Positions 26,520 to 36,021 are shown, numbered from the stretch's first letter. The stretch is 40,524 nucleotides of DNA from Psychrobacter sp. UBA5136 (GCF_002414005.1 NZ_DHYG01000025.1:1-40524), one strand, 5' to 3'. Made by a program: numbers and translations. The notes: generated by a model not told the origin, from the sequence alone.

Positions 26520-26570
26520 AGCTTTACTTAAACAGCAGCTTTACTCAAACAGTACCTTTACTCAAAATCG
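26520..26570 (-). repeat. Tandem 17-bp repeat (three copies) at the msbA stop codon
   Basis: Units at 26520-26536, 26537-26553 and 26554-26570 share the core CTTTACTyAAA on the plus strand. The right-hand unit includes the last MsbA codons and stop TAA (first base 26560). The other units repeat TAA at first bases 26543 and 26526. The 17-bp period puts the three stops in three different frames. Confidence 0.85.
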
Positions 26571-28345
26571 CGGGCGTACATTTGCGCATAATGCCCCTGC
26601 AATTGCATCAGCTCTTCATGGGTACCTAGCTCGACAATTCGGCCGCTATCCATAACAGCAATACGGTCAGCGGATTCAATTGTCGTTAAACGATGGGCGA
26701 TCACCAGCGTCGTGCGATCTTTCATGACATTATCGAGCGCCTTTTGAATGTAGTATTCTGACTCATTATCTAAGGCACTGGTGGCTTCATCTAAGATTAA
26801 AATCGGCGCGTCCTTTAACAGCGCACGCGCAATCGAGATACGCTGACGTTGACCGCCTGATAGCTGCAAGCCTTCAGCGCCAATCTCACTTTGATAGCCA
26901 TTTGGCATTTTCATAATAAAATCATGGGCAAAAGCGTCTTTTGCCGCTTGCTCAACTTCAGCTTGGGTTTTATCTGCCAAACTACCATAGGCAATATTAT
27001 TAAACACCGTGGTGTTAAAGAGCACCACCTGCTGATTGACCATGGCAATCTGCGCGCGCAAGCTTTCAAGCTTAATATCTTCAATTGGCATACCATCGAG
27101 GGTAATTTGCCCAGAAGAGGTCGATAAGGTACGCGTGAGTAAATTGACTAAAGAGGATTTACCAGCGCCGCTACGCCCGACCAATGCGACTGTTTCACCT
27201 GCGCGCACGTCTAAAGTAAAGTCTTGCAGCGCCACGGTTGAATCAGGATAAACCAAACTGACGTTATCTAACTTAATGTCACCTACTAGAGTTGGGCTAA
27301 GCACCCCTGTATCTTCTTCTTCTGGCTCATCCAGTAAAGTAAAAATCGACTCGCCTGCGGCAATGCCTTTTTGTAATTTTTGATTGACATCAGTGAGCGA
27401 GCGCACCGGCTTACTTAATAAGCCTGCGGCAGCGATGTAGGAAATAAACTCACCCGCCGAAATATTATCTATCACCGCTGGCCGCAGCGCGAGCCATACG
27501 ACGACAGCCATTGCCGTCGCCATCAATAACTGCACCGCTGGAGTATTAATACTATTGGTGACAACGACCTTCATCCCTTGGCGCAAGTTTTTCTTCGACG
27601 TCATATCAAAACGTTCGGCTTCATACGCTTGCCCGCCGTAATTTTTCACCACCTGATAGCCACCGATGACCTCATTGGTGATATGGCTGACATTGCCCAT
27701 GGTTTCTTGAATACCTTTCGACAGCTTTAGGTAGCGCTTTGAGGCCACACGTATCAGCCATAAAATTGGTGGCAGCACGACGAATAAAATCAAGGTTAAG
27801 CGCCAGTTGCTATAAAGTAAAAATCCTATCAAGGCCACCACCGTCAAACCATCGCGCAACAAAGTTTTCATCGAATCGGTGCTAGCGGCAGTCACCTGCT
27901 CAACATCAAAAATAAGCTTGGAGGAAATGGTCCCTGCTGGATTCGCCAGATAGAACGAGCTTGGCAAGCGCAAAAGCTTATTAAACACTTGAACGCGTAA
28001 TTCATAAACAAGATTACGCGAGACCAATGCCGTATAGTAATTGCCTAAAAAACTGCCCACACCGCGGACAAAAAACAGCACGACAATAATAAAGGGAAAC
28101 AAGTCCTGCTTACTTTGATCGTTTTGATTGATGGCGTCAGTGATATATTGCAACAATTTGGCAATCCAAATCTCTGTCGCCGCATTAATCGCAAATCCTA
28201 TTATGACCAAAATTAGCGCCCACCAATAAGGTTTAAGGTAGCTTAATAGACGTAATAAAGTCCTATGTTTGGGCGTATTTGATGGCACTGCTGATAACTT
28301 TTTAGCAGGATTTTTTTTAGAGTCAGGTTGATAAGCTTGGCTCAT
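26558..28345 (-). CDS. msbA: Lipid A export ATP-binding/permease protein
   Basis: A half-transporter ABC exporter of 595 residues that flips core-lipid A across the inner membrane. The first 330 or so residues hold six membrane helices; a long Lys/Pro-rich cytosolic head (1-25) precedes them. The nucleotide-binding domain has the Walker A GRSGAGKSS near 388-396, the ABC signature LSGGQRQR, the Walker B ILILDEATSALD, and the H-loop IAHRLTTIE. The start has TGAGG 7 nt upstream. The genes that make its substrate (lpxK, kdsB) follow it, and proton-energised exbBD precede it. Its 3' end carries a three-copy tandem repeat. Confidence 0.95.
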   Translation of the reverse strand: MSQAYQPDSKKNPAKKLSAVPSNTPKHRTLLRLLSYLKPYWWALILVIIGFAINAATEIWIAKLLQYITDAINQNDQSKQDLFPFIIVVLFFVRGVGSFLGNYYTALVSRNLVYELRVQVFNKLLRLPSSFYLANPAGTISSKLIFDVEQVTAASTDSMKTLLRDGLTVVALIGFLLYSNWRLTLILFVVLPPILWLIRVASKRYLKLSKGIQETMGNVSHITNEVIGGYQVVKNYGGQAYEAERFDMTSKKNLRQGMKVVVTNSINTPAVQLLMATAMAVVVWLALRPAVIDNISAGEFISYIAAAGLLSKPVRSLTDVNQKLQKGIAAGESIFTLLDEPEEEDTGVLSPTLVGDIKLDNVSLVYPDSTVALQDFTLDVRAGETVALVGRSGAGKSSLVNLLTRTLSTSSGQITLDGMPIEDIKLESLRAQIAMVNQQVVLFNTTVFNNIAYGSLADKTQAEVEQAAKDAFAHDFIMKMPNGYQSEIGAEGLQLSGGQRQRISIARALLKDAPILILDEATSALDNESEYYIQKALDNVMKDRTTLVIAHRLTTIESADRIAVMDSGRIVELGTHEELMQLQGHYAQMYARDFE

Positions 28346-28488
28346 AAAAGCCTCAGTTTAGGTATAAAAAAGGAATAAATGACACAAATATAGCAGTGGC
28401 GTGTGAGCATAAAGTAGAGCAGTAAGAGCGTTAAGGGTAATGATAATAGTGCTTAATAACCTTTCTCGCTTTATTAAAGCCCTAAAAT

Positions 28489-28932
28489 TTACTGTGGCAC
28501 AGATTCTGGTAAAGGCTGCCCAAGTGGCACAACTGTGCTGATATTTAGATTTAAAAAACCCAATTTACCAGCGATATCCATAACGCGAACCACCGATTGA
28601 TGCGTGGCATTGGCGTCAGCGGCAATAACGAATAGCATATCACGATTACTTCCCGCCTCTTGCTGTAACATATTGGTTAGTTCCGCTTCATCGCTACTGG
28701 CAAGCGTAATACCGTTGACCAGATAACTGCCATCTTCTTGCACGGCCACTTCGATACTGTTTTTCTCTTCTGTCATTGCCACCCCTTCCGCTTCAGGAAG
28801 AATGATATTTAGACGGCTAAAGTGGTTAAACGAGGTAGCAAGGAGTAAAAATACAATTAAAAATAATAAGCAATCAATCATTGGCGTCAGATTGATTTCA
28901 AGCGGCTCAACGGTCGGTTTTCTAAAGCGCAT
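28489..28932 (-). CDS. exbD: ExbD-type biopolymer transport protein
   Basis: A 147-residue energy-transducing protein that works with ExbB to couple proton flow to outer-membrane import through TonB, or to a Tol-like system. The N-terminal part reads LEINLTPMIDCLLFLIVFLL. Asp20 is the conserved proton-pathway residue at the start of the single membrane helix. The rest is a periplasmic domain ending in a hydrophilic tail. It lies 95 bp after the exbB gene. TonB is absent from the window. Whether this pair serves TonB or a specialised lipopolysaccharide-related role is not decided by the sequence. Confidence 0.88.
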   Translation of the reverse strand: MRFRKPTVEPLEINLTPMIDCLLFLIVFLLLATSFNHFSRLNIILPEAEGVAMTEEKNSIEVAVQEDGSYLVNGITLASSDEAELTNMLQQEAGSNRDMLFVIAADANATHQSVVRVMDIAGKLGFLNLNISTVVPLGQPLPESVPQ

Positions 28933-29027
28933 ATCGCTCTCTTTAATGGGCTTAAATATATAGATTCAATAAACAGTGGCTCATACTATTATCTTTATAA
29001 TCCATTAGGATAATACCAACACTAGCA

Positions 29028-29774
29028 TTAAGTCGCCGCCGTCGTTGCTTCTAATGTTTCTAAATCTGAGGTGTTCATTGAAAGCTCATAATCCATACGC
29101 TTATTCACTTCTACACTACTAGCAGGGAGAGACATGGTAGAGGCGTGCATATTCTCTAGCAATTGATAATCATACAACTCTTGAATCATCAGTCCCGCTT
29201 GCGTTTCAAACTGCGCATTGATATCGATAATACGGCGCTGAAAATAGCGATAAGCAACCAGAGCTGGGATAGCGACAATCATACCAGCAGCAGTGGTAAT
29301 CAAGGCTTGTGATACGCCCGCAGCAAGCATCGTTGGATCTTGCATCGCGCCATCAGTAATCGCTAGAAAAGACGAGATAATACCTAATACCGTACCTAGC
29401 AAACCAAGCAAGGGTGCAATCGCACCAATGGTACCGAGCATATTGATATTTTTTTCTAACTGATGCACTTGTACGCTGGCACGGTTTTGCATATGCATGG
29501 TCATCGAATCTAAGCCGTATTGGCGATAAAGCAGACCGGTCGCGAGAATGTCACCCAACGGGGTTTTTTCTTTCACATTCATCAGCTGCGTACGACCAAT
29601 ATCACCGTTCTCACGTAGGCGCGTTATCAGCTGCTCGCGCAATCTATTAGGTACAATTTTATTAAATTGCAACGTATGGCTACGCTCGATAATAATCACC
29701 AACGCCAATATTGAGCACAACACAATAGGCGTCATCAGCCAACCACCTGCTTTTACCAGCTCCCACATACGCAT
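29028..29774 (-). CDS. exbB: MotA/TolQ/ExbB proton channel protein
   Basis: The partner of the following exbD gene. The 248-residue protein has three membrane helices: one near 14-30 (WLMTPIVLCSILALVIII), and two in the core around 105-190. It carries the typical GTIGAIAPLLGLLGTVLGII and ALITTAAGMIVAIPALVAY blocks that line the proton path, plus a long cytoplasmic loop. The C-terminal 40 residues are a hydrophilic tail. The start has AGAAGAG a few bases upstream. It is 83 bp after parB on the same strand, so it may begin a new transcript. Confidence 0.88.
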   Translation of the reverse strand: MRMWELVKAGGWLMTPIVLCSILALVIIIERSHTLQFNKIVPNRLREQLITRLRENGDIGRTQLMNVKEKTPLGDILATGLLYRQYGLDSMTMHMQNRASVQVHQLEKNINMLGTIGAIAPLLGLLGTVLGIISSFLAITDGAMQDPTMLAAGVSQALITTAAGMIVAIPALVAYRYFQRRIIDINAQFETQAGLMIQELYDYQLLENMHASTMSLPASSVEVNKRMDYELSMNTSDLETLEATTAAT

Positions 29775-29857
29775 TCTCTTCTATATTTTTATAAAGTTAT
29801 TAAAAGATGGTTTTACGTTTATATAGTCAGCAAAAAATACTAGGGCGTGTCCTCATT

Positions 29858-31003
29858 TTAAGCCTGCGCTTCCATATGTTTAATCAAAGCCGCTAGTTGC
29901 TCATGACTGTGGAAGAATATCTCGACACTACCCTGCCCGTCTTTTTTATGCTTAAGCTTTACTTCTGCGCCTAGCATGTCAGTTAAACGCTGGGTTAAGC
30001 GCTCAGCATCACGCGATTGGGTTTGCCCAGGGCGATTGACTTTCGGCGCAGGTTGCAAGATGGATTTGACCAGCTTTTCAGCTTCGCGCACCGTCATGCC
30101 CCCATCGATAATCTTTTGCGCAATGATGGGCTGCTGTTCTGAGGATAATGCCAACAATGTACGCGCATGCCCCATATCTAACGCGCTGTTTGCCAAATGG
30201 TCTTTGACCGTGTCATGCAGCTGATTCAAGCGCAAAAGGTTTGAAACCGTAGTACGCGCTTTACCCACCACCTCGGCAATCATCGCATGACTCATACCGA
30301 ACTCTGTATGAAAACGCTGCAGGGCAGCGGCCTGCTCAATCACCGATAAATCTTCGCGCTGAATATTCTCAATCAATGCCAGTGCAATGGCTAGCTCATC
30401 GGATAACGCACGCTCAATCGCTGGTATAACCGATTTACCAGCCATTTTTGCCGCACGCCAACGGCGCTCACCGGCGATAATTTCGTGCGTCACCAAGGCT
30501 TCACTTTTGTCTTCATTCGCCAGTAAAGGACGAATAACGATCGGCTGCATCACGCCATGTTGCTCAATAGAAGAGGCCAATTCTGCTAGCGCCGTTTCAC
30601 TCATATCACGGCGCGGCTGGTATTTACCTGCCTGCAAGCGCGTGACATCAATTTGTACCAAGCTGATCTGGTCTTCAGAGGCGCTGTTTTCTGTGGCGTT
30701 ACCACGAACTTTATTAGCAGGGGATTTTTTAATCGTCCGCGCTTTACGATTATTATTGTCAGTAGCTTGCTCAGATACTGGCAAAGCAGAAGGTTTGTGA
30801 GCAGTTTTTGCATCAGCAGCTTTGTCTACCGCGCTGGCATCCTGTTCCTGCTTTTTAGCGTCTGATATTTCCGCTGACACAGTAGCCTCGCGCACCACCG
30901 CGTCATCTTGTAAGGCAGAGGCGGCAATTTGCTTTTCTTTTTTGATTGACCCTAGTAAGGCATCTAAGCCCCGATTGGCAGCCAACCCTCTTTTCTTTGC
31001 CAT
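29858..31003 (-). CDS. parB: Chromosome-partitioning protein ParB
   Basis: A 381-residue CTP-dependent DNA clamp that loads at parS sites and assists origin segregation. Motifs include the N-terminal RGLAANRGLDALLG (ParA-interacting region), QPIVIRP, the CTPase box GERRWRAAKMAG, NIQREDLSVIEQA, and a helix-turn-helix in the VVGKARTTVSNLLRLNQLH region. Between the ParA-contact peptide and the ParB domain lies a charged, Ala/Lys-rich insert (about 20-105), longer than in common homologues. The start follows AGAGGAT. It is 122 bp downstream of parA. I found no exact 16-bp consensus parS site in the window by eye. Confidence 0.93.
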   Translation of the reverse strand: MAKKRGLAANRGLDALLGSIKKEKQIAASALQDDAVVREATVSAEISDAKKQEQDASAVDKAADAKTAHKPSALPVSEQATDNNNRKARTIKKSPANKVRGNATENSASEDQISLVQIDVTRLQAGKYQPRRDMSETALAELASSIEQHGVMQPIVIRPLLANEDKSEALVTHEIIAGERRWRAAKMAGKSVIPAIERALSDELAIALALIENIQREDLSVIEQAAALQRFHTEFGMSHAMIAEVVGKARTTVSNLLRLNQLHDTVKDHLANSALDMGHARTLLALSSEQQPIIAQKIIDGGMTVREAEKLVKSILQPAPKVNRPGQTQSRDAERLTQRLTDMLGAEVKLKHKKDGQGSVEIFFHSHEQLAALIKHMEAQA

Positions 31004-31100
31004 GATTACCTATCCTCTAACGCTAAAATAAAAAGCCAAATAATGATAAATACAAGCTTACTAATAAATACACTTTGCTGTTTTTTTGCTGTTCTTAATA

Positions 31101-31113
31101 TGTTCACTGAACA
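31101..31113. promoter_or_regulatory. 13-bp inverted repeat between parA and parB
   Basis: TGTTCA-C-TGAACA is a perfect inverted repeat 12 bp after the parA stop. It does not match the parS consensus, which has GTTTCACGTGAAAC at its centre. It may be an operator or a fortuitous palindrome. Confidence 0.3.
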
Positions 31114-31125
31114 AGCCACTGACAA

Positions 31126-31905
31126 TTAACGGCTTTGTTTCATCACTTCAGCCGCCAGTTTTTGATAAGCGCGCGAGCCTTTTGACCATCTCTCGTACGC
31201 GATAACCGGCAAACCATGCGCCGGCGCTTCTGCCAAGCGAATGTTTCTTGGTATATGGGTGTTATACATGATATCGCCAAAGTGCGCTTCTAATTCAGCA
31301 GACACATCACGCGCCAAGGTATTGCGCGTATCAAATAACGTTCTTACCACGCCGCGAATATAGAGCTTAGGGTTGAGTTCGGTCAGACGCTCAATCGTTT
31401 GCGACAAATCCGCCAACCCTTCTAGCGCATAATACTCGCACTGCATCGGGATAATCACGCCGTCGGTGGCAACCAAAGCATTAATCGTCAGCAAATTTAA
31501 GCTTGGGGCACAGTCAATAATCACATAATCATAAGCTGGTTTGTTTGCCGCCATTTGATCGTTGATCAGCTCTATCATCGCCGTTTTAAACAGCTCATGG
31601 CTATTGGTTTTGCTCATTAAGGTGATGTCCATACCCGCCAAATCACGATTGGCACCGATGACATCAAACCCAGCCGGACTCCTCACAATCGCCTCAGATA
31701 ATGACACCCCATCAAGCAGCACATCAGCGATGGTCAAGTCCAAGGCGTTCTTATCGACGCCCGTGCCACTGGTGGCGTTACCCTGTGGGTCTAAGTCAAT
31801 CAGCAGTACATGCTTGCGCTTGGCCGCTAAGCTGGCGGTCAAATTCACTGCCGTCGTGGTTTTACCCACGCCGCCTTTTTGATTCGCAATTGCTATGATT
31901 TCCAT
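31126..31905 (-). CDS. parA: Chromosome-partitioning ATPase ParA
   Basis: A deviant Walker A ATPase that drives movement of ParB-parS complexes. From the ATG at 31905 the protein is 259 residues and begins EIIAIANQKGGVGKTTT, the standard ParA/Soj opening with the P-loop KGGVGKTT at 10-17. DYVIIDCAPSLNLLT and the C-terminal SYERW-like region agree. A TTG at 31917 would add four residues and lacks support. A 21-bp palindrome sits 149 bp upstream. The gene follows rsmG and precedes parB, the common order near bacterial origins, although no DnaA-box cluster or mnmG is visible here. Confidence 0.95.
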   Translation of the reverse strand: MEIIAIANQKGGVGKTTTAVNLTASLAAKRKHVLLIDLDPQGNATSGTGVDKNALDLTIADVLLDGVSLSEAIVRSPAGFDVIGANRDLAGMDITLMSKTNSHELFKTAMIELINDQMAANKPAYDYVIIDCAPSLNLLTINALVATDGVIIPMQCEYYALEGLADLSQTIERLTELNPKLYIRGVVRTLFDTRNTLARDVSAELEAHFGDIMYNTHIPRNIRLAEAPAHGLPVIAYERWSKGSRAYQKLAAEVMKQSR

Positions 31906-32053
31906 ACACTCACTCAATTTAATTAGGATCTGTTACTGATTTTTACTCAAGCATTTTTGCTATTAGTGCTCATTATTTTACGCACACGGCACACTTTTAC
32001 CTATCGCTTATTTCATCGCGAGCGTACAAATAAATAGAAAAATTATTTTCACA

Positions 32054-32074
32054 ATAGAACAAATGTTGTTCTAT
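32054..32074. promoter_or_regulatory. Perfect 21-bp palindromic element between rsmG and parA
   Basis: ATAGAACAA (32054-32062), the spacer ATG, and TTGTTCTAT (32066-32074) form a perfect inverted repeat 21 bp after the rsmG stop and about 150 bp before parA. No U run follows on the minus strand, so a terminator is less likely than an operator in the parAB control region. Confidence 0.45.
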
Positions 32075-32095
32075 CGTCATTTGCGTGTTCATAGC

Positions 32096-32812
32096 TTAGA
32101 CATTTTTATAAGATAATTCAATTAAATGACGACTATCTTGTAAACGCGGCACTTTTAACGGAATCGTCTTAATCTGCCAATTCTCATCTAGCGCTTGGAG
32201 CTCTTCATTGCTTGGCGCTTTGCCCTTCATCGCGCATAAATAGCCATTATCTGCCAAACGCGGCTGAGCAACATCGACAAAATCAATCAAGCTGGCAAAC
32301 GCTCTCGACGTTACCACCTCATAGCTGGCTTCATGCGCCTCAATACGCGAGGCGACTGGATGCATATTGCTCAAACCAAGCTCGCTACTGATTTGCTTAA
32401 TAAACCGAATTTTTTTCTGATTACTATCAAGGGCGGTACACTGGCGCTCAGGCTGACAAATAGCAATAATTACCGCTGGCAAGCCCGCGCCCGTCCCAAT
32501 ATCAAGCAGCGAGCCTGATGGTAAATGGGTTATAATAGCCAAGCAATCGATGATATGTTTGATAAGCGCTTCGATTGGATCAGTAATCGCGGTCAGATTA
32601 TACGCCTTATTCCATAATAAAAGCTGGTCTAAATACAATAATAACGTGCGCTGCTGCGATGCGCTTAAAGTAAGACCCAGCTCATCTATTGCTTGCGCCA
32701 AAATATTTGCCAGTGTGGGCAGTTGCGCGCCAAGCTTTACAAAACCTGTCGGGTCAATATGACTGTTACCCGTGCTAGCAGACGATGAAGAGGTTTTAGT
32801 AGAAGCTGACAT
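32096..32812 (-). CDS. rsmG: 16S rRNA (guanine-527-N7) methyltransferase
   Basis: An S-adenosylmethionine-dependent enzyme that methylates G527 of 16S rRNA in the 530 loop. The SAM-binding core is GSLLDIGTGAGLPAVIIAIC, followed by ALDSNQKKIRFIKQI and VVTSRAFASLIDFV, typical of RsmG. The 238-residue length is a little above normal owing to a Ser/Thr-rich disordered head (1-18). The start has GGAAA 8 nt upstream. It lies beside parAB as in many bacteria; mnmG, often its partner, is not seen. Confidence 0.95.
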   Translation of the reverse strand: MSASTKTSSSSASTGNSHIDPTGFVKLGAQLPTLANILAQAIDELGLTLSASQQRTLLLYLDQLLLWNKAYNLTAITDPIEALIKHIIDCLAIITHLPSGSLLDIGTGAGLPAVIIAICQPERQCTALDSNQKKIRFIKQISSELGLSNMHPVASRIEAHEASYEVVTSRAFASLIDFVDVAQPRLADNGYLCAMKGKAPSNEELQALDENWQIKTIPLKVPRLQDSRHLIELSYKNV

Positions 32813-33210
32813 ACGGGATTTCCAGTTTTGACATGTGAACCGTCTATTTTATCATGCGCTCTGCCCATTGAATAGTTGCAGATTGCGCCAATGTCCGCCA
32901 TCTTATACTATCCATATCTGTATTAAAGGCTTATCTTTCTAAATAGTCATCAGTTTATCTTAGCAAAATGCCTATCATTTCACCTTAATTTGCTAAAATC
33001 CTCATTTGTCGGCATCTGTCTAAGATACAAAACTGCGCTGAATGTCTTGTCTAAAACGCGGCTATATCTTGTAAGATGCTCTTATTTCCTACTATAAATG
33101 CCTCATCATTAAAAATGCGTTCCTAAACTTAATGCTTAAACTCTAAAAGCTTAATAATCAGTTAAACATCACCGTCTTTCTACCTTCTTAAAACGACTTA
33201 TTATACAACT
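32813..33210. promoter_or_regulatory. Divergent control region between rsmG and the Lon-like gene
   Basis: This 398-bp AT-rich gap contains no gene. On the plus strand TTGTAA (33069-33074) and TATAAA (33093-33098), 18 bp apart, make a plausible sigma-70 promoter for the protease gene. An 8-bp inverted repeat, TTAGCAAA (32960-32967) and TTTGCTAA (32989-32996), is also present. The minus-strand promoter for rsmG was not identified. Confidence 0.4.
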
Positions 33211-36021
33211 ATGACCGAACCGCAAAATACCTCTATGAATCAAGACTTAAAAGATACCAATCCTATGGTAACACCTGTCAATAAAGCAGCAGAAGCAAAA
33301 TTACCAGCACGCAAAGAGTCGTCAGACATTACTCAGCCAGATAGCACCTTAGATGCGCCTAGCACGCCGCATCCGGCATTCATTGACGTCACTAAGCGCT
33401 GCCTTGTCAGTACCGAACAGCTTAAGCGCTATACTGATCCAAATAAATTACCGACCGATACCCGCACTGCTCCCGATCTAGATATCGGCTTTGGACAGCA
33501 GCGCGCCCTTAAAGCCTTGCAAACAGCACTGGATATTCATGCCAGCGGTTATCATGTGTTTGCCGCTGGTGAAAATGGCTTGGGCAAACGCACGGTAATC
33601 AGTCGCTTGCTACAGCGGATTGCTGCCGATGCCCCAACGCCTGATGATTGGGTTTATGTGCACAATTTTACCGATCCTCGCACACCGCAAGCACTGCGCT
33701 TACCTGCCGGACAAGGGCAAATATTGCAGCAGCAGGTCAATCAACTATGGCAGCAGGCCAAAAAACGGCTTAGCCAACGCTTTCGTAGTGACCAATATCA
33801 AAGCAAAATCGAAGCGATTAAAAATGCTACCCATCAAAAAGAAAGTCAAGCCTACGATGACCTAAACACCGAAGGCAAGCAGTACGATTTGGCGCTCACA
33901 TTCCGCGCATTTGATAATAAAGCGGTATTTGTACACCCTAGCCAGCTACCAAAAGAAGATAGCGATGCTAGTGATAGTGAGCTTAAAGACGATAAAACCT
34001 TTCATAATTCGAAAAACAAGACCATAAAAGATGAAAGTAAAAAAGATGATGACAATGAACAAGAGAATAGCGAATACGACAATAACGAATACAGCAATAG
34101 CGAATATGCAGCCGAGCTGAATAATTTTGCGCAAAAAAACCATATGCAAAAGCGCTTAAGTCAGCTAACCATTGCCTTAGAGCAATTAGAAGACGAAGCC
34201 AATGATGCCATTGAAGTATTGCATCGCAGTATTGCACGCCGAGCGCTCCAGCCTTTATTTGCGCCTATTTATGAGCAGTTCGCTGCCCATCCATTGGTTG
34301 TCGAGTATTTGAAAACCGTGTTTGCCGATATGGTTACCCATGTCGAGCGTATCGTCAATGGCGATGATGAAGAGTTTGTGACGGCCGTACTTGCCACAAC
34401 GCCGAGCCGCTATGCGGTAAATGTTATTGTCAGTCATGCACCAGATAGTGGCGCGCCGGTTATCTTTGAAGATTTGCCGACGCATTTAAACCTGTTGGGT
34501 CATGTCGAGCAAATCACCCAATTGGGCACCGTCACAACCGATGTCAGTATGATTCGAGCAGGAGCTTTGCACCGAGCGAATGGCGGTTACTTGCTATTAG
34601 AAGCCAGTCACCTGCTTGAGCATCCTTATGCCTGGCAAGGGCTTAAGCGTGCCCTGCAATCGCGCAAAATTAAACTCTCAAGCCTTGAGCAGATGCTGAC
34701 CTTAACAGGTAGCCTATCGCTTGCTCCTGCGCCGATTGACCTTGATATCAAGGTAATTTTGCTTGGCGAGGCAGATTTGTATTACGAATTATTAGAGCTT
34801 GAGCCGGAGTTTGATGCGGTATTTAAAGTTCGCGCCGATTTTCACGATGACGTGACGCGCAGCCCTGAGCACGAATTGGCACTGGTAGCAAAAATGGCTG
34901 ACATCATTGATTATGCCAACCTTTATCCTTTTGATAGCAGCGCCCAAGCCGCTCTACTTGAGCACTTAAGCTTACAAGCAGAAGACCAAGACCGTCTAAG
35001 CCTACATAGTGATTTATTGATTAAGCTGTTGCATGAATCCAACCGCCATGCGCGCCTTGATGGACAAAATATCGTCAGCGCTAATCACGTTACCCATGCT
35101 ATCGACGATATGGACGAGCGCTCAGGATATTTGCGCGACTTGTATTGGGATGAGTTAAAAAATGGCCAGCAGCTGATTCAGACCCAAGGTAATGCCGTCG
35201 GCCAAGTCAATGCGCTAACCGTCGTCAGTTACGCGGACAGCGAATTTGGTATGCCCGCTCGTCTGACAGCGGTTATTCAGCCAAATATTGGCGCGGGTGA
35301 AATCCTAGATATCGAGCGCGACGTCGATTTGGGTGGTAGCTTACACGCCAAAGGCATGCTGATTATGACCAGCTATTTGCGCGCCTTATTTAGTCAGCAT
35401 CATGCGCTGAACTTTAGCGCCTCGCTTGCATTTGAACAAAGCTACGCCCATATCGATGGCGATAGTGCCACGGTCAGTGAAGGCTGCGCGCTGCTGTCCG
35501 CTTTAGCAGATGTCCCTATCAATCAATCTTTTGCGATTACCGGCTCGATGAATCAGTTAGGCGAAGTCCAAGCGGTTGGCGGTATCAATTCTAAAATCGC
35601 TGGGTTTTTTGACGCTTGCCGCGAGCAAGAGCTGACCGGACAACAAGGCGTGGTCATCCCCATGGCCAACGTCAAACAATTGATGCTGCGTGACGACATC
35701 ATTGCCGCCGTCAAAGCCGGCCAGTTTCACATTTATGGCGTGCAGACGCTCAGTGAAGCCTTGACCTTAATGACCGGCCTACCTGTCGATACCATGAACA
35801 AAAAAGGTCGCTACCGTAAAGAAACCTTGTTTGGCAAAGTGTTAAGTCGATTGATGCTTTGGGATGAAAATCAAGACGCTGCTGACGACGTGGATGATAA
35901 AAAATCAAAGAAAGAAGATAAGAAAAAGCGCAAAGCCAAACGCCAAAAAAAGCAAGATAAGCGTAAAAAAGCACAGAGAGAAAAAGATGCAGGGCATGAA
36001 CATACAGAAGCGCATCCCTAG
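33211..36021 (+). CDS. Lon-related AAA protease (LonB/YcbZ-like group)
   Basis: A 936-residue Lon-family serine protease without the usual N-terminal substrate domain, of the type annotated as Lon protease family or ATP-dependent protease. An ATPase-like part includes AAGENGLGKRTVISRLL (near residue 112, a P-loop). The C-terminal proteolytic domain has Ser752 in DGDSATVSEG and Lys795 in GGINSKIAGFFDAC, 43 residues apart as in Lon. Three oddities are seen: a disordered first 55 residues, an acidic Asp/Asn/Glu-rich insert at about 249-303, and a Lys-rich tail over the last 45 residues. The start lacks a clear ribosome-binding site, so an ATG at 33235 or 33265 may be used. WYL and TerD-like genes follow in the same direction. 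Confidence 0.88.
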   Translation: MTEPQNTSMNQDLKDTNPMVTPVNKAAEAKLPARKESSDITQPDSTLDAPSTPHPAFIDVTKRCLVSTEQLKRYTDPNKLPTDTRTAPDLDIGFGQQRALKALQTALDIHASGYHVFAAGENGLGKRTVISRLLQRIAADAPTPDDWVYVHNFTDPRTPQALRLPAGQGQILQQQVNQLWQQAKKRLSQRFRSDQYQSKIEAIKNATHQKESQAYDDLNTEGKQYDLALTFRAFDNKAVFVHPSQLPKEDSDASDSELKDDKTFHNSKNKTIKDESKKDDDNEQENSEYDNNEYSNSEYAAELNNFAQKNHMQKRLSQLTIALEQLEDEANDAIEVLHRSIARRALQPLFAPIYEQFAAHPLVVEYLKTVFADMVTHVERIVNGDDEEFVTAVLATTPSRYAVNVIVSHAPDSGAPVIFEDLPTHLNLLGHVEQITQLGTVTTDVSMIRAGALHRANGGYLLLEASHLLEHPYAWQGLKRALQSRKIKLSSLEQMLTLTGSLSLAPAPIDLDIKVILLGEADLYYELLELEPEFDAVFKVRADFHDDVTRSPEHELALVAKMADIIDYANLYPFDSSAQAALLEHLSLQAEDQDRLSLHSDLLIKLLHESNRHARLDGQNIVSANHVTHAIDDMDERSGYLRDLYWDELKNGQQLIQTQGNAVGQVNALTVVSYADSEFGMPARLTAVIQPNIGAGEILDIERDVDLGGSLHAKGMLIMTSYLRALFSQHHALNFSASLAFEQSYAHIDGDSATVSEGCALLSALADVPINQSFAITGSMNQLGEVQAVGGINSKIAGFFDACREQELTGQQGVVIPMANVKQLMLRDDIIAAVKAGQFHIYGVQTLSEALTLMTGLPVDTMNKKGRYRKETLFGKVLSRLMLWDENQDAADDVDDKKSKKEDKKKRKAKRQKKQDKRKKAQREKDAGHEHTEAHP

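Noticed and set aside
27188..27205. Partial match to a parS half-site (TGTTTCACC)
   Set aside because: Only one half matches; the other arm lacks GTGAAAC, and it is inside the msbA coding sequence.
32813..33210. Possible replication origin near rsmG-parAB
   Set aside because: No cluster of DnaA boxes (TTATCCACA) and no dnaA or mnmG in the window, so there is no support for an origin here.
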